Source: Pyxicephalus adspersus (taxonomy: Eukaryota > Chordata > Amphibia > Anura > Pyxicephalidae). From it: a stretch of 64,000 bases of DNA. Positions 35,165 to 45,459 of the stretch are shown piece by piece (position 1 is the stretch's first letter; each line of letters opens with the position of its first letter). Location of the stretch: positions 68,281,346-68,345,345 of the forward strand of contig NC_092859.1 in the NCBI RefSeq assembly GCF_032062135.1, written 5' to 3'. The notes below the pieces were generated by a model. That model was not told where the DNA came from, did not search any database, and was given only the letters and a program-made list of their open reading frames with translations. Made by a program: the position numbers and the translations under genes.

Positions 35165-35583
35165 AGTAGTTTCACGGGCTTGGGGTCCTCTTACTCGGGC
35201 ACTTTACTGTCTGAGTGCTGGTACCAATCTACAGTTCTACAAAGATGCTCTGCCACCTGATAAGCTTTCACATCAGAGATTCTAATACCTCCTAGCAGTT
35301 TAAAAATTGCAATCTGGCACATTTATGTATATCCTATGAAAGAACACACAATAAATCTCAATGGGCTTGCTGGCAGCGCTATTATTTTAAGCATGTTGCT
35401 ACAGCCGAACCAAGAAGATGGTCCTTGCATCCAAAACCATATCTTGACAATTTTGTTGTAAGGGGTGAGGAAAATGAAAAATATATAATATAATCTGGAT
35501 ATTTCTCTCTGAATACATTTTCCTAAGTATGAGAGCATGTGTGTTCTAGCAAAAGGGGAAGTCTCTGATAGAATATGAAACAT
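35165..35583 (-). pseudogene. L1 ORF2 relic, minus strand (L1 copy E)
   Basis: On the minus strand, 35583-35323 reads ...NKIVKIWFWMQGPSSWFG then CSNMLKIIALPASPLRF. This matches the post-RT L1 block 'KW...LSWFGRINAIKM..LPK'. In another frame at about 35300-35220, LLGGIRISDVKAYQVAEHL with DWYQ matches 'GGLGLPDL..YY.AAQL....DW'. No 3' UTR or A-run follows, so this is an internal fragment, and a frameshift separates the two blocks. It is the only L1 piece in the window on this strand. Confidence 0.75.
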
Positions 35584-36369
35584 TCAGGGCCTTAGACTTT
35601 TGAAAGTTACCTTTCAGCTTAGCCGATGGTACAGAGTAAAGCACCAAAATCCATGAAAGCATAAAGTCCACCAAACCTAGATGACTCAGAGATTCTACTT
35701 TAAGACTCTGTCTATGAGTAATTCACTGAGGTCTTGGGAGTGCTATTAAGACCTCAAGAATGACTCATGTACAAAGTTTAGTAGCACTTTAGTCCAATAA
35801 AAGTTCAGCCCAATAAAGCCGCAATTGTTCCCATTGCCCCCTTTGCCCGCCTTTCCCCATTAATTCTGGTGACAATACTGTTTAGGGCTTTGCAAATATT
35901 TTGTCCTGAAATATCCTGCATTTAAAAATGGCTATTCTCACCTATACTTTATCAACATTTTCAAATATTGCATGCTATTTTAGATTTTTTTTTTTTTTTT
36001 TTTGGGAAATGGTCCCAGGAGTCATTTAGACATCCCCAGCAATTTTGGTGATTACACAGTGTCCATGGACTTTACAATTCACATTTATTTAACACAAAAC
36101 TGTCCTGCTTGGCAATTTATCTCAAATTTTTAAAAAAGGTTTAGAGATCCTAGATGGTACGAAATGTCAGAAAAGTAGCACAATACACAGTACTACAAAT
36201 AATATCAGTAACACTTACGATTAACTTACGATTAACTGGGAATCTTCCAGGCAGTACCCAACATAAGATTGGTTGCTTTCCTACGGGAAACACAATCTGG
36301 ACAAAGTTTAAAACCCCCTCCTACCCTTTAGTTTCTTAGTTCAGACAAAGAAGTTTACCTCCACCAGTT
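35584..36369. other. Unassigned DNA
   Basis: No gene; a T-run of about 20 bases at 35984-36003. Confidence 0.5.
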
Positions 36370-37115
36370 CAGAAGGAAAAAAAAGGTATGTAACAAAAAA
36401 ATCCAATAGGTAGGCCTGCCATCCTGGAATATTTCCAGAAACCTGTTACACTAAAGTAACTAATATTTTCTTCAATTATCTTCCAGGGTGGCAGTACCTT
36501 AGAGGAATAACAAATAATGAATATACCTTATGGCAGGATTATTGCTTGTAGAACTTTTCTTCCAATGGCTTGTTGAAACAGAACTTTCACCTGGTAATGC
36601 TCGATAAAGCCCAGCCCAGGATACCTGGATAAATGTACTTTGATAGAAGATTACCTATTTATAAATCATAGAAACAGTTTGTCCAATCCATCTAGAGAGA
36701 GTACTCCATGAGGCCTGTAAACCTTTCCTGGATCCACTGAACAATACCATGAGATGGTTTGAGTGTTTGAAGTTTCTGGTATCTTCTATATACTTAAATA
36801 GACATCTATGAACATCCAAATAGGGAACGCCTCTTCCTTTAGACTACTGGAATTACTACAAAATGTTGGCAACACAATTTTTGTGTTCTGTGAATTAAGG
36901 TAGCAAATTTAGAAAGATAGAGTAGACCTGTCAGGCAGAATCATAAGGTAAGGGTCCTTAATTGACAAGCTTGAAGGTTTCCTACTCTGCGTGCAAAGGT
37001 GATGGCTAACTAAAAGGCAATTTTCAGTGTGAACTTTTTAAGACTGCAGTCCTAGAGGGGTTCAAAAGGAGATTTAGTCTATTTTAGACCAGTCCCAGTG
37101 GTGTTTTCCTGCAAA
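36370..37115 (-). pseudogene. DIRS-type tyrosine recombinase relic
   Basis: Read on the minus strand in shifting frames. LAITFARRVGNLQA lies at about 37020-36975, the region of the first catalytic arginine. DPYLMILPDRSTLS follows at 36955-36915, then TKIVLPTFCSNSS and EEAFPIWMFIDVYLS at about 36880-36790. Next is HSNHLMVLFSGSRKGLQAS (about 36765-36710) with LSRWIGQTV. GRKVLQA near 36560-36540 resembles the C-terminus. This order is that of DIRS retrotransposon tyrosine recombinases, which insert circular cDNA. The HSTR catalytic block between IGQTV and GRKVLQ is deleted. The downstream part (36370-36500) has CCACCCTGGAAG and should be the element's terminal region. Confidence 0.8.
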
Positions 37116-37149
37116 TAGCTAGCAAAAACCTCCTAATCGTTTGATTACA

Positions 37150-39115
37150 CAGGTCAACAAAAAATTAGTTTTTATAATCATCAGAAACCACAGCAAAATT
37201 TTCTAAATCAGTTTTTTGAGCAGATTTTAAATCTGTTTTCAGTTTTTCCCTTAAACGTACACTACAGTTCCTGAGTTATGAGTACTATTGTAGTTAACAT
37301 TGTACGTGCATGTATTTTGTACTAAAACGTAAGCACCATTGAAGTTGATGTTATTACATCTTCAGTGTGAAGTTAAAAAAGACACACTGTGGTATAGATC
37401 TACTAAACAGTGTCAGTCAGGTATCATTGTTTCTTTGGAAATGCTTAGAGTATAGTTTTCTTGTGTATTCTTTGTCTGGATTGTCGCGGTACAGCATCCA
37501 GCAGTAGTCAGCCATCATACTTTCATTCCAGAAACCTTGGTAGAGGTGCTCTATTAACTGAATGTCCCGGTGAAAACGTTCTCCTTCTTCGTCACTCACC
37601 ATATCAATATTTTCCGGGAAAAATTCTGGATGTGAGTGCAAGAAATGTATTTTTAATGACATGTGACAACCCAGTTTCTGGTATAAATCAAGCAGATTCA
37701 GAACTCCTTCCGTGTATGCAGGAGACTTTTGGTTGCCCAGGAAATTTTCACACAGCCACTTGAATGCATCCCAAGCTTCTAGCTCAGGTGCTGAGATTGT
37801 TTGAAAACATCATCCTGCAAAACAGACTTGATCTGTGGCCCTATAAATATCCCTTGGATATATACTGGATTGCATCAAGTAGTAACTTCATGTTGTCATA
37901 GGACTCCTTTAGGTTAACAGAATGGGCAATCGGTAAACTTGGTTTGGAATTACCATTATGCAGAAACACTGCTTTCAAGCTTTTAGAGGAATCAAGGAAA
38001 ATACGAAAATATTTGGATGGATAATGCTCTTGTGACAAACTGTTAAAGAGTGCATTTATATCATGACAGTAGCATAATGAGCCATCACTAGTGAAGAATA
38101 GGGATGAGTGAGCAAAATTTTTAATTTTGATCTCGCAGCAAATCGGGCCTTTCTCTCTAACAGAACATGTAAGCGAGAACAGCCTTGTGATTCGTCCTGA
38201 GGTCATCTTGTAGCCAAACTCAGATGAACTCTCAATGGAGAAACTCCATTGAGAGTTCATCTGAAGTTTGCCTGCAGTCACAGCTGATTAGAAGCACTGC
38301 CGTGCCTCCAATCAGCTGTGACTGCAGGTTCCCACGGTCACCGGGCTGTACTTATCAGCCCGGTGACCGTGAGAACCTGCACCCTGGACTTCAATGGAAT
38401 TCACAAAATTGGTTTGCCGAAATTTTGCTGACCCATCAGAAGTTCGGGGAAATTTTTGTAAGAATGTCAGAGGCATTCTCGCTCACCCTAGTGAAGAACA
38501 TTGTCAAGTTATGATTTCGATTTTTGCAGTGATTTACAGTTAAACCCTTTGCAAGCAGGTGCTTCTGTTTAAGTCTTGAAGCAAGAAGTTCTGCTTTGTC
38601 TTTGGAGAGATTTAGATCACGAACAAGATCATTCAGCTCTGCTTGTGTAAAGGTCTCTGGTTCGGAATCTTCATCGGCCAAGTGGTTAGGATCAGATGAT
38701 TTGGGGTTGTAACTGGCTGCAACTCCAGCATTACTCATCACCTTCTACAGAAGCAAGTCCATCATGTGGCAGTACCGGAACTGGCAATGAATCATCATGG
38801 TGAACAGGCCTAATTGCAGAATTGAAGCTGGGATATACAATTTTGTGCTTAATTTTACCTGAGAATGCAATTTTGTTGACGCAGCAAAAATAGCAGTCGA
38901 TTAGGTGGTCTCGCGGTTGCCATTAGCCAGTCACACAGTCTGTTGGAAAAACTGGTGCAGATGACATGTGGAGCCCAATATTTATCCTGGTCACCAAGTG
39001 GACAGCTGAAATATAATTTGTATATCTGTGGTAATTTGGCGACGTTGTGCTTTTGTCATGTATGAACCACACATGTAACAGAAACTGTCTGGATCATTAG
39101 GCAATTTCTAGGCAT
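37150..39115 (-). pseudogene. Uncharacterised repeat-borne gene, copy 2a
   Basis: The minus-strand start at 39115 reads MPRNCLNDPDSFCYMCGSYM, with an intact CxxC. It continues with PLGDQDKYWAPH, then a deletion and frameshift that remove VPMVWREP but keep HLIDCYFC near 38900. FTQAELNDLVRDLNLSK...LLASRLKQ follows (38436-38741). A hAT MITE (38099-38490) splits the next part. After it come FFTSDGSLCYC, FLDSSKSLKAVF and PIAHSVNLKES. A further deletion removes the DLK/CxxC region; coding resumes at GIFIGPQIKSVL, LEAWDAF, NFLGN, then HFLHSHPEFFPEN, GERFHRDIQ and MADYCWMLYRD to a stop before 37417. This is the only copy with the C-terminus. The flank ends at GGTCAACAAA (37152). Confidence 0.8.
38099..38490. 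mobile_element. hAT-like MITE inserted in copy 2a (TAGGGATGAG family, complete copy)
   Basis: Ends are TAGGGATGAGTGAG at the left and, reversed, TAGGGTGAGCGAG at the right. Perfect 8-base duplication GTGAAGAA at 38091-38098 and 38491-38498. Inside are three consecutive hairpins: 38222-38262 (19-base perfect arms), 38271-38328 (19-base perfect arms) and 38325-38379 (24-base arms, one mismatch). There is no coding capacity. The 8-base duplication and TAGGG start indicate hAT mobilisation. Confidence 0.9.
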
Positions 39116-39278
39116 GATGACAAATAAAATCACTTGCAGTTGGTGCTGTCTCTAACTTTAAAAAAGAAAACTGTTGTTTAATGTTTTCTTATGTAAAGGC
39201 TATTTATAACGAATTTCACACAATATATATAAAGATGTGCAGAGACGGGAATATAATATTATTTCTATCAAAAAGTGG

Positions 39279-40384
39279 CTAATGTAGATTGTTTGGATCA
39301 CCTGGTTTTAGGATAGATCTTGGAGGCCAATACCTTTCCACCAAATGCCTCTCACAAGCTCTGCTGTGCCACATGCACAGATAACAGGGATACTTGGTGT
39401 ATTTGCATTGTTGACCAAGAAGGAAGCATACCATTTTAAGGTCAACACTGATGACCCAATTGTGTTGGTGACTTTGCAACAACTCAATGACTCTCCTTAT
39501 GTCTGCATATTCTTCAAAAAGAAAAACTGAATGGTCAAATGGGACTGACCCAAATGTATTGCCATTGTAAAGGGGGATACACTTTAAGCTCCACTTTGAG
39601 CTATCGATGAATATTCGCGATTCAATTGAGTTATAGATTACAATTCCCAATTCTTCCATTAAACCAGGTATGTTATGGCAATACACAAAGCCACTGTCAA
39701 TTCATATCCATGTGGTGCGGAAATGCAATTTCTCTGTCTCGAAAGTATAATACCTTTGTTCCTTTTTCAAGTAAGTTTTTCTCACGTAGTCTTGATGCTA
39801 GGAGATCTGAAACCTTCTTCGATAGTCCCAAATCACGCGCCAAATCACTCAACTCATGCTGATCAAATCCCTTACGAACAGAGTCCTCCTAAATTTCAAA
39901 CTCTTCATCATTGTTGTCACCTAGTTCATCACCATAATAATGTTCTTCAAGAAGGGGTAGTTTAACGAAAAACGGCACTGGTATTTCATCTGAATGAGCC
40001 ACTGGGCGTAAAGCCAATAGTAGACGAGGATACTCTGTTACGTTTATTTTTCTTGTTATATCCTGAAGTTTTTACTATACAAAAGAAACAGTCACTGAAA
40101 TGATCTCCTGGCTCTCGCCAAACCATAGGTATACCAAATGGCATCTTATCATGTTTTACTTTTGTCCACACCCGTAAACCCTCGACACACTGTTTGCACA
40201 CTTTATGAGGGGCCCAAGACTTATCTTGATCACCAAGTTTAACTTTGAAATATGCCAAATAGGCTTGCTCTATAAATGTGCTGATGTTCACCCTTTGACT
40301 GGGAATGGTGAAACTGCCCCAGATATAACAAAATGAATCAGGGTTGTTTAGGCACTTACAACGAGAAACAGCAGAGCCAGACAT
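39279..40384 (-). pseudogene. Uncharacterised repeat-borne gene, copy 2b
   Basis: Start codon at 40384. The first frame (132 residues) holds KCLNNPDSFCYIWG, KLGDQDKSWAPHKVCKQC, MPFGIPMVWREP and SDCFFC. The first cysteine pair has lost its second cysteine (CYIW instead of CYMC in copy 2a). Next come RPVAHSDEIPVPF, a stop, then ELSDLARDLGLSKK with LLASRLREKNLLEKGTKV (about 39840-39750). The 39686-39279 frame has NIPGLMEELG, FIDSSKWSLK, VDLKMVCFLLGQQ and YTKYPCYLCMWHSRA...RYWPPRS, so both candidate aspartates and the CxxC are kept. It ends at KPGDPNNLH, lacking the C-terminal half. Copy 2a starts 164 bases downstream on the same strand, giving a head-to-tail pair. Confidence 0.8.
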
Positions 40385-40444
40385 GATCTGTTAAAAAAGG
40401 AAATACATGTGTAAGTAGAAAAATACATTTTGCTTATTCACTAA

Positions 40445-41309
40445 TAGGGATGAGAGCCTCTGGCATTCTTGCAAAAATTTCCTCGAACTTCTGATGGGTC
40501 CATGAAATTTCAGCCAACCGATTTCTGAAGTTCCAGGAAATCAGTGCAGAAGGATTTCTGGGGCTGCATTCATTCATGCAGCCCTGGGAATCCTCCTGTG
40601 TAATTAACCTCTAGTGCCCGGGCATCACAGTGGACTTCCAGGGCATTGGAGGTTAACTAATCTCTAGAGCCCTGGCATCACAGTGGACTTCCAGGGCACT
40701 AGAGGGTAATTAACCTCTAGTGCCCGGGGATCGCAGTAGATTTCCAGGGCACTAGTGGTCAATTACCCTCTAGTGCCGGGGCATCACAGTGGATTTCCAG
40801 GGAACTAGAGGTTAATTAACCTCCAGTGCTCAGGGATCGCAGTGGATTTCCAGGGCACTAGAGGGTAATTAACCTCTAGGGGATTGCAGTAGATTTCCAG
40901 GGCACTAGAGGTTAATTAACCTCTAATGCCCAAACATCGCAGTGGATTTCCAGGGCTGCATTCATTCATGCAGCCCTTTGAATCCTGTGTTGGATCACTG
41001 GCACTAGAGGTTAAATGGGGACAAGTCTCCCCATTCAAAACCTCTAGTGCTCTCTGATTGGCTGAGGAAAGGAAAATTTTCATGACGGTTGATTTTCCTT
41101 TCCTCAGCCAATTAGAGAGCACTAGAGGTTTTGAATGGGGAGACTTGTCTTGTCTGCATTCATTGATCAGCACGGCCTTTTTTTTTTTAAATAAAATTTG
41201 ATCTTGATCGGCGAATTAACACTGGTCATTCTCGCCTACAATTTCGGTAAGCGAGAACAGACAAATTTGCTGCGGGATTGAGTTTTAAAAACTTGCTCGC
41301 TCATGCCTA
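40445..41309. mobile_element. Large hAT-like MITE with internal minisatellite and palindrome (TAGGGATGAG family, copy 3)
   Basis: The left end TAGGGATGAGAGCCTCTGGC, followed by ATTCTTGCAAAAATTTCC and CTTCTGATGGGTC, matches the reversed right side of the 38099-38490 element. The right end GTAAGCGAGAAC..CTCGCTCATGCCTA (reversed TAGGCATGAGCGAG) matches its other side. Flanks TTCACTAA and TATACTAC agree at 5 of 8 bases. Inside lie a ~60-base tandem array and a palindrome with 58-base arms (41020-41077 and 41092-41149, nearly perfect). It sits 61 bases upstream of copy 2b. Confidence 0.85.
40600..40960. repeat. ~60-base minisatellite within the MITE
   Basis: About six units of TTAACCTCTAGTGCCCGGGC.ATC.CAGTGGA.TTCCAGGGCACTAGAGG. 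Each unit is itself an imperfect palindrome (CCTCTAGTGCCC versus GGGCACTAGAGG), so the array could fold as a row of hairpins. Units vary at the CATCACAG/GATCGCAG position. Confidence 0.85.
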
Positions 41310-43354
41310 TATACTACGTAGAGCAGCGCACAACTTCTGACCACACTGTCTTGCGTGTAAATAATTAGCCTATACAAATCCACAGTACAGTAATCGCATG
41401 ATATCGGTGATAAAAAAAAAATAACTGCACTTTTAGAATCAGCATACCTATTTTAAAGAAAATAAGCATAAAAATTGAAGTCAACAAAAAATGTGTTCAA
41501 AATTTGCTCAGTGTAATAAATGGACAAAAATGAAAAATTTGAGTTTCTGGCTAAACAGTTACACCAAGGTCATTTGCCAATATATACACATTTAACCACT
41601 AATTTAAAAACGAGAAATATAGGGCAGAAATTGATTTAAATATAGCTTATTTAATATCATAATTCCTAGATCACAGTCACATCTTGAAAAGTTTCTACAG
41701 TTTTACACTTTAAAAACCTTCATTTTGCATTCTTTCCTTCTGTTGCCATTTGCAAATAGTGCTACATTTCATTGTAACCTACTTTGCACTATATGACCTA
41801 TCTCTGATCTTGATTAACAGTCTAGATAGTCAATAGATGTCAGGACAATAACTATCTTTCCAGTTTAAATGTAGACTCATATTGATGCAATGCAAGAAAA
41901 TAAAAATGTGCTCCAGGGCAACCCGCTATTAGCCATGTGTGCTGAACAATGCTTATTTTTAATCCTGTCCGGAGTTTTCAGAAATTATACTGAAAATGCA
42001 GTAGGTCACTGCTACAAAACAGACTTTGTTCTTTATAACTGGCTTATGCAGAAATATATACACCAAGCTTTTTTTCAATAAATGTACAGAATCTGTTATC
42101 AGATGGTCAAAATTCAGGTTTTACTGTGCTGGTTGCTTTATAATGTTATAGATAATAATCAAGTCAAAGATGATCATTCAGTATTTGTATAAGTTTAGGT
42201 GTGAAAAGGCTGCATTTATACTACTTTAACTCTTAGGCCAGCTCCATTGTGCTCTCTTTCCCCAACACAGACACTTACAGGACATGTACACTGTTCCAGG
42301 TATAAAGAAGAAATAAATAGCAAGCTACCTAAACAAATAGCAATAAATAAACAAGCTTTTCTAACATCCCAGCACACAGGGGATTGGATTTGGATAGAAT
42401 AGTGATGGATATGAGAGCTGCAAATATACACGGCAAATTACAGAAGGAAAGTTTGGTTAACAGGCTTTGTGATCCTATCAGCTGTTACACTGATTTCATT
42501 AGTCTGACGGACTAGGCAACCCCTTGGCAGTCTCACCGTGCAAGGCCATGGCCTATGTGTGTGGTTTGAAAAAAAAGTTACAATAATAAACTAGTCATCC
42601 CTAATTTATGAGGTCTGTACATGAAGTGGATACATTTGTGATCTGTTTGGCAAATGACACGGTAGCGTTAACTAAATAGTCCTGGAAGCTTCCATTTTTA
42701 CCAGTCAATCTGTTCTTCTGACTAAAAATGACTGAATGTGCTTCAGTTGGTTCATCAAAACCTTTCTGAATTTTATATTCTGGTAATTTTTAAAACTAAA
42801 AAGCAAAATATTGCCAAAAAAGCATGGGGAGCTGAGAATTGAAGGACATATGCTAGTGCAAAAAGTTTAGGGTTTCTTTTTCAGAAGACTTTAGGTATCA
42901 GGTGACAAAAATATACATTTTTTTGAGTAACATGATTGAGGGGTCACCTTTAAGTTGTGTATGATACTGTATCTTGGACATGTCATTGATTTCTTAACTC
43001 TTACTTTACATAAACTATGTTTGGCTTACATAAACTATGTTTTTGGCTTACATCGACAGTGCCACATTAACTCCCATTTCTCATCCATCTTATCATGGTT
43101 TTCCTACTCCTTTTAGCATTAATATACTTTCTAAGATGTTCATAGGGTACATAAAATATATGTAAAGCACATATTTATAAAACAGGGAATTAGAAATTAA
43201 TTTACACATTCCCTGGAGGGAATCAATCACTGCCACTGAAACACATGGACCTGGAAGATTCTCACAAGGAAATTTTTGAGAGAATGACAGAATTCTTGTT
43301 TCATAAATGAAGCCCATAGATTTAATGTTTTAATATTTTTACATTCCGTGTTTA
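41310..43354. other. Unassigned DNA
   Basis: No gene. GTCAACAAAAAATG at 41485 partly matches the GGTCAACAAA words flanking the repeat-borne gene copies. A short tandem duplication (ACATAAACTATGTTT) lies at 43009-43043. The frames at 41890-42081 and 42216-42431 are unrecognised. Confidence 0.5.
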
Positions 43355-43897
43355 GGCAGAACTAAACTAAAAACAAAAAATTACACTTACCTTTAATCCC
43401 GCAGGTCCCTCGATGGCACTGGTCCTTCCCATTATCCAGTCCCACATTGTCCTGGAATTCCTGTTCATCCTGGCGCAGAGAAAGCGCCGGGCACTGCCAT
43501 CTTCAATCTTCTCTTCCGTCTTCTTCTTCTTTCGTCTTTCTTCGTCACTTCTCCACAGGTGCGAGATTGGGTGACGTAGCCGCTGTGATGGGGAAAAAAA
43601 AATAGAGCCAATCTGACTGCGCATTCATGGGACAGGCATCTCTTTCCCCTAGGAGGAAAAATGCCCCTTCTGCACATGCTCGAGCAGCCAGAGCCTCCCA
43701 GGTTGCTTGATGTAGGTGTACCAGGAGGCTCTGTGCTCCCATTAAATCTTGGCTATCAAGACTTTAAGGAGCAGTGCTGCACCCTTTTTTTTTAAAAAAA
43801 AAAAGGATGTTGCACTTTAAGAAACAACATTTTCACCTTACATGGAAAAGTTGTCTACCCTTCTATGTAATGTAAAAATCCTGAGTTTAGGTACGCT
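43355..43897. mobile_element. Harbinger-like MITE (TTA-flanked), tentative
   Basis: The left end GGCAGAACTAAACT and reversed right end AGCGTACCTAAACT agree at most positions, and TTA flanks both (43352-43354, 43898-43900). A three-base TWA duplication is typical of PIF/Harbinger elements. The interior is GC-richer than its surroundings. Overlapping minus-strand frames of 65-85 residues lie inside but look like repeat translations (arginine-rich, several frames open at once). Confidence 0.5.
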
Positions 43898-43900
43898 TTA

Positions 43901-44635
43901 GTAAAGGAATTCTTTTTTTGTGAGCACATATAGTAGGAGGTGAATTTAGTTATAAGCCTATTTTGGGGTAAATTTATTCAGAATAGGGAAGTCCTTAATA
44001 GGGCATCTTTGTGCACTATTATGCTCCGCAATAAAGTTGTAGTAAGGATCAACATTGGTGCGCAGTCGGTTATCTTGTTTGACTAGGGAACAGCAGCACT
44101 ATTTACAGAGTTTGTCAGAGGTGATCTTCCTGTTTACATCTTATAACCACAGACAAGATTTTATCCTGCAATAGAAATTGTATTATCATAAGAAACAATG
44201 GTCTCAAATATTGTTTAGTGACTGGACAGTATGTGAGGAGCTTGGTTGTTCTGCAACATAAGAGAGAGACAAGGTAGATTTATGTTTAATTAATAATAGG
44301 GGGTATAATTTAAATGATTATACCCATGTTGCCCACTTTTGTCCTGATGCACCAAGGCTTCTTACGCTATCTTTTTTCTTCTTGCATCCTTCAAGCATAT
44401 TATTCAAAGAACTTAAGTATTTAGGTTGCAGTTGAAAGTGCCCCCATGCTATACGTCTTTTAGCAGTCAATCACTGACTGAAAGTGTAATCCTTTGAAGT
44501 GACAGTACACTTTGATTCCAGGGAAAAAAAAAAACTATTGTAGATCAAAATCCTTGGATGCTAATAGGCTAAATATGAATCAGTTCTACTTCCTCCTCTT
44601 TGCTTTAAAAAAAAAGGAATCATATTGACATCCCC
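43901..44635. other. Unassigned DNA
   Basis: Nothing supported as gene or repeat. Confidence 0.5.
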
Positions 44636-44639
44636 TACT

Positions 44640-45340
44640 ATGAGTGGTAGGGGCACCCAGAAAAGGAAGGCCAGCCCTGTGTTTGAGCACCCCAACATGT
44701 GTGCAAAGTTATGTGAAAATGTGCAGGTGGCAGACCCAGTGGTGGCAACTCTAGATGTTACTGCAACCCCTATCAGCAGGGAGAACAGCACATCTAGTAG
44801 TGGTGGGGAGGAAAACACAGGAAGAAAAAGGCAATTGGTAGTCATAGTGGATTCTTTGATCAGGGGGACGGATAGAATAGTTTGTCGCCTGGATCCCTTC
44901 AACCGAATGGTTTGCTGTCTCCCTGGTGCCAGGGTTCGGCATGTGGTGGACTGAGTAGACAAACTACATGGAGGGGATGGACAGGACCCAGCTGTCTTGG
45001 TCCATTTGGAACCAATGACAATAATGAAGGAAGATGGAGAATCCTTAAAAATCAGTTTAGGGAACTAGGTTTCAAGCTGAAGAAAAGGACCTACAAAGCT
45101 ATGTTCTATTGAATATTGCCTGTGCCATGCGCAACACAGGAAAGGCAGAGGGAGCTTAGGCAGCTAAACGAATGGCTTAAGTCCTGCTGCAAAAGGGAAG
45201 GTGTTTGGGTTCATAGAGCACTGGGCTGACTTTTCATTGGGGTACAACCTTTATGCCAGAGATAGTTTGCACCTAAATGAAAGGGGATCTGCTGTGCTAG
45301 GGGAAAGATTTAGGAGAATGGTGGAGCGATATTTAAACTA
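44640..45340 (+). pseudogene. CR1 ORF1 relic (esterase-like domain)
   Basis: The 44625-44954 frame contains GRKRQLVVIVDSLIRGT (44820-44870), corresponding to the 'VVGDSLLRGT' esterase block with the serine kept. PGARVRHVVD follows at 44921-44952. In another frame come VHLGTNDNNEGR (about 45000-45035) and FRELGFKLKK. Then ILPVPCATQERQRELRQLN with NEWLK appears at about 45113-45180, and the 'DSLHLNERG' block is seen as DSLHLNERGSA at about 45264-45295. This order matches the SGNH-type domain of CR1 ORF1 proteins, which accompany LINE RNA. The N-terminal cysteine pairs of copy A are absent because of truncation. Confidence 0.8.
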
Positions 45341-45459
45341 GGACAGAGAGGGGTGGGACAGTTAAATAAGGTGGAAGAAAGGTTAGTCAGGGGTCTGACA
45401 CTAGTGGAGGGAGGATTGGGGATACTTGGAGGGAGGTTTATGGATAATTGTAAGGAACT

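Noticed and set aside
38222..38379. Hairpins read as a microRNA gene or a terminator
   Set aside because: They lie inside a well-bounded MITE and arms are too perfect for a conserved microRNA; transcription is unknown.
43367..43742. Three overlapping minus-strand frames of 65-85 residues
   Set aside because: Several frames are open at once in a GC-richer MITE-like repeat; composition is arginine-rich and not protein-like.
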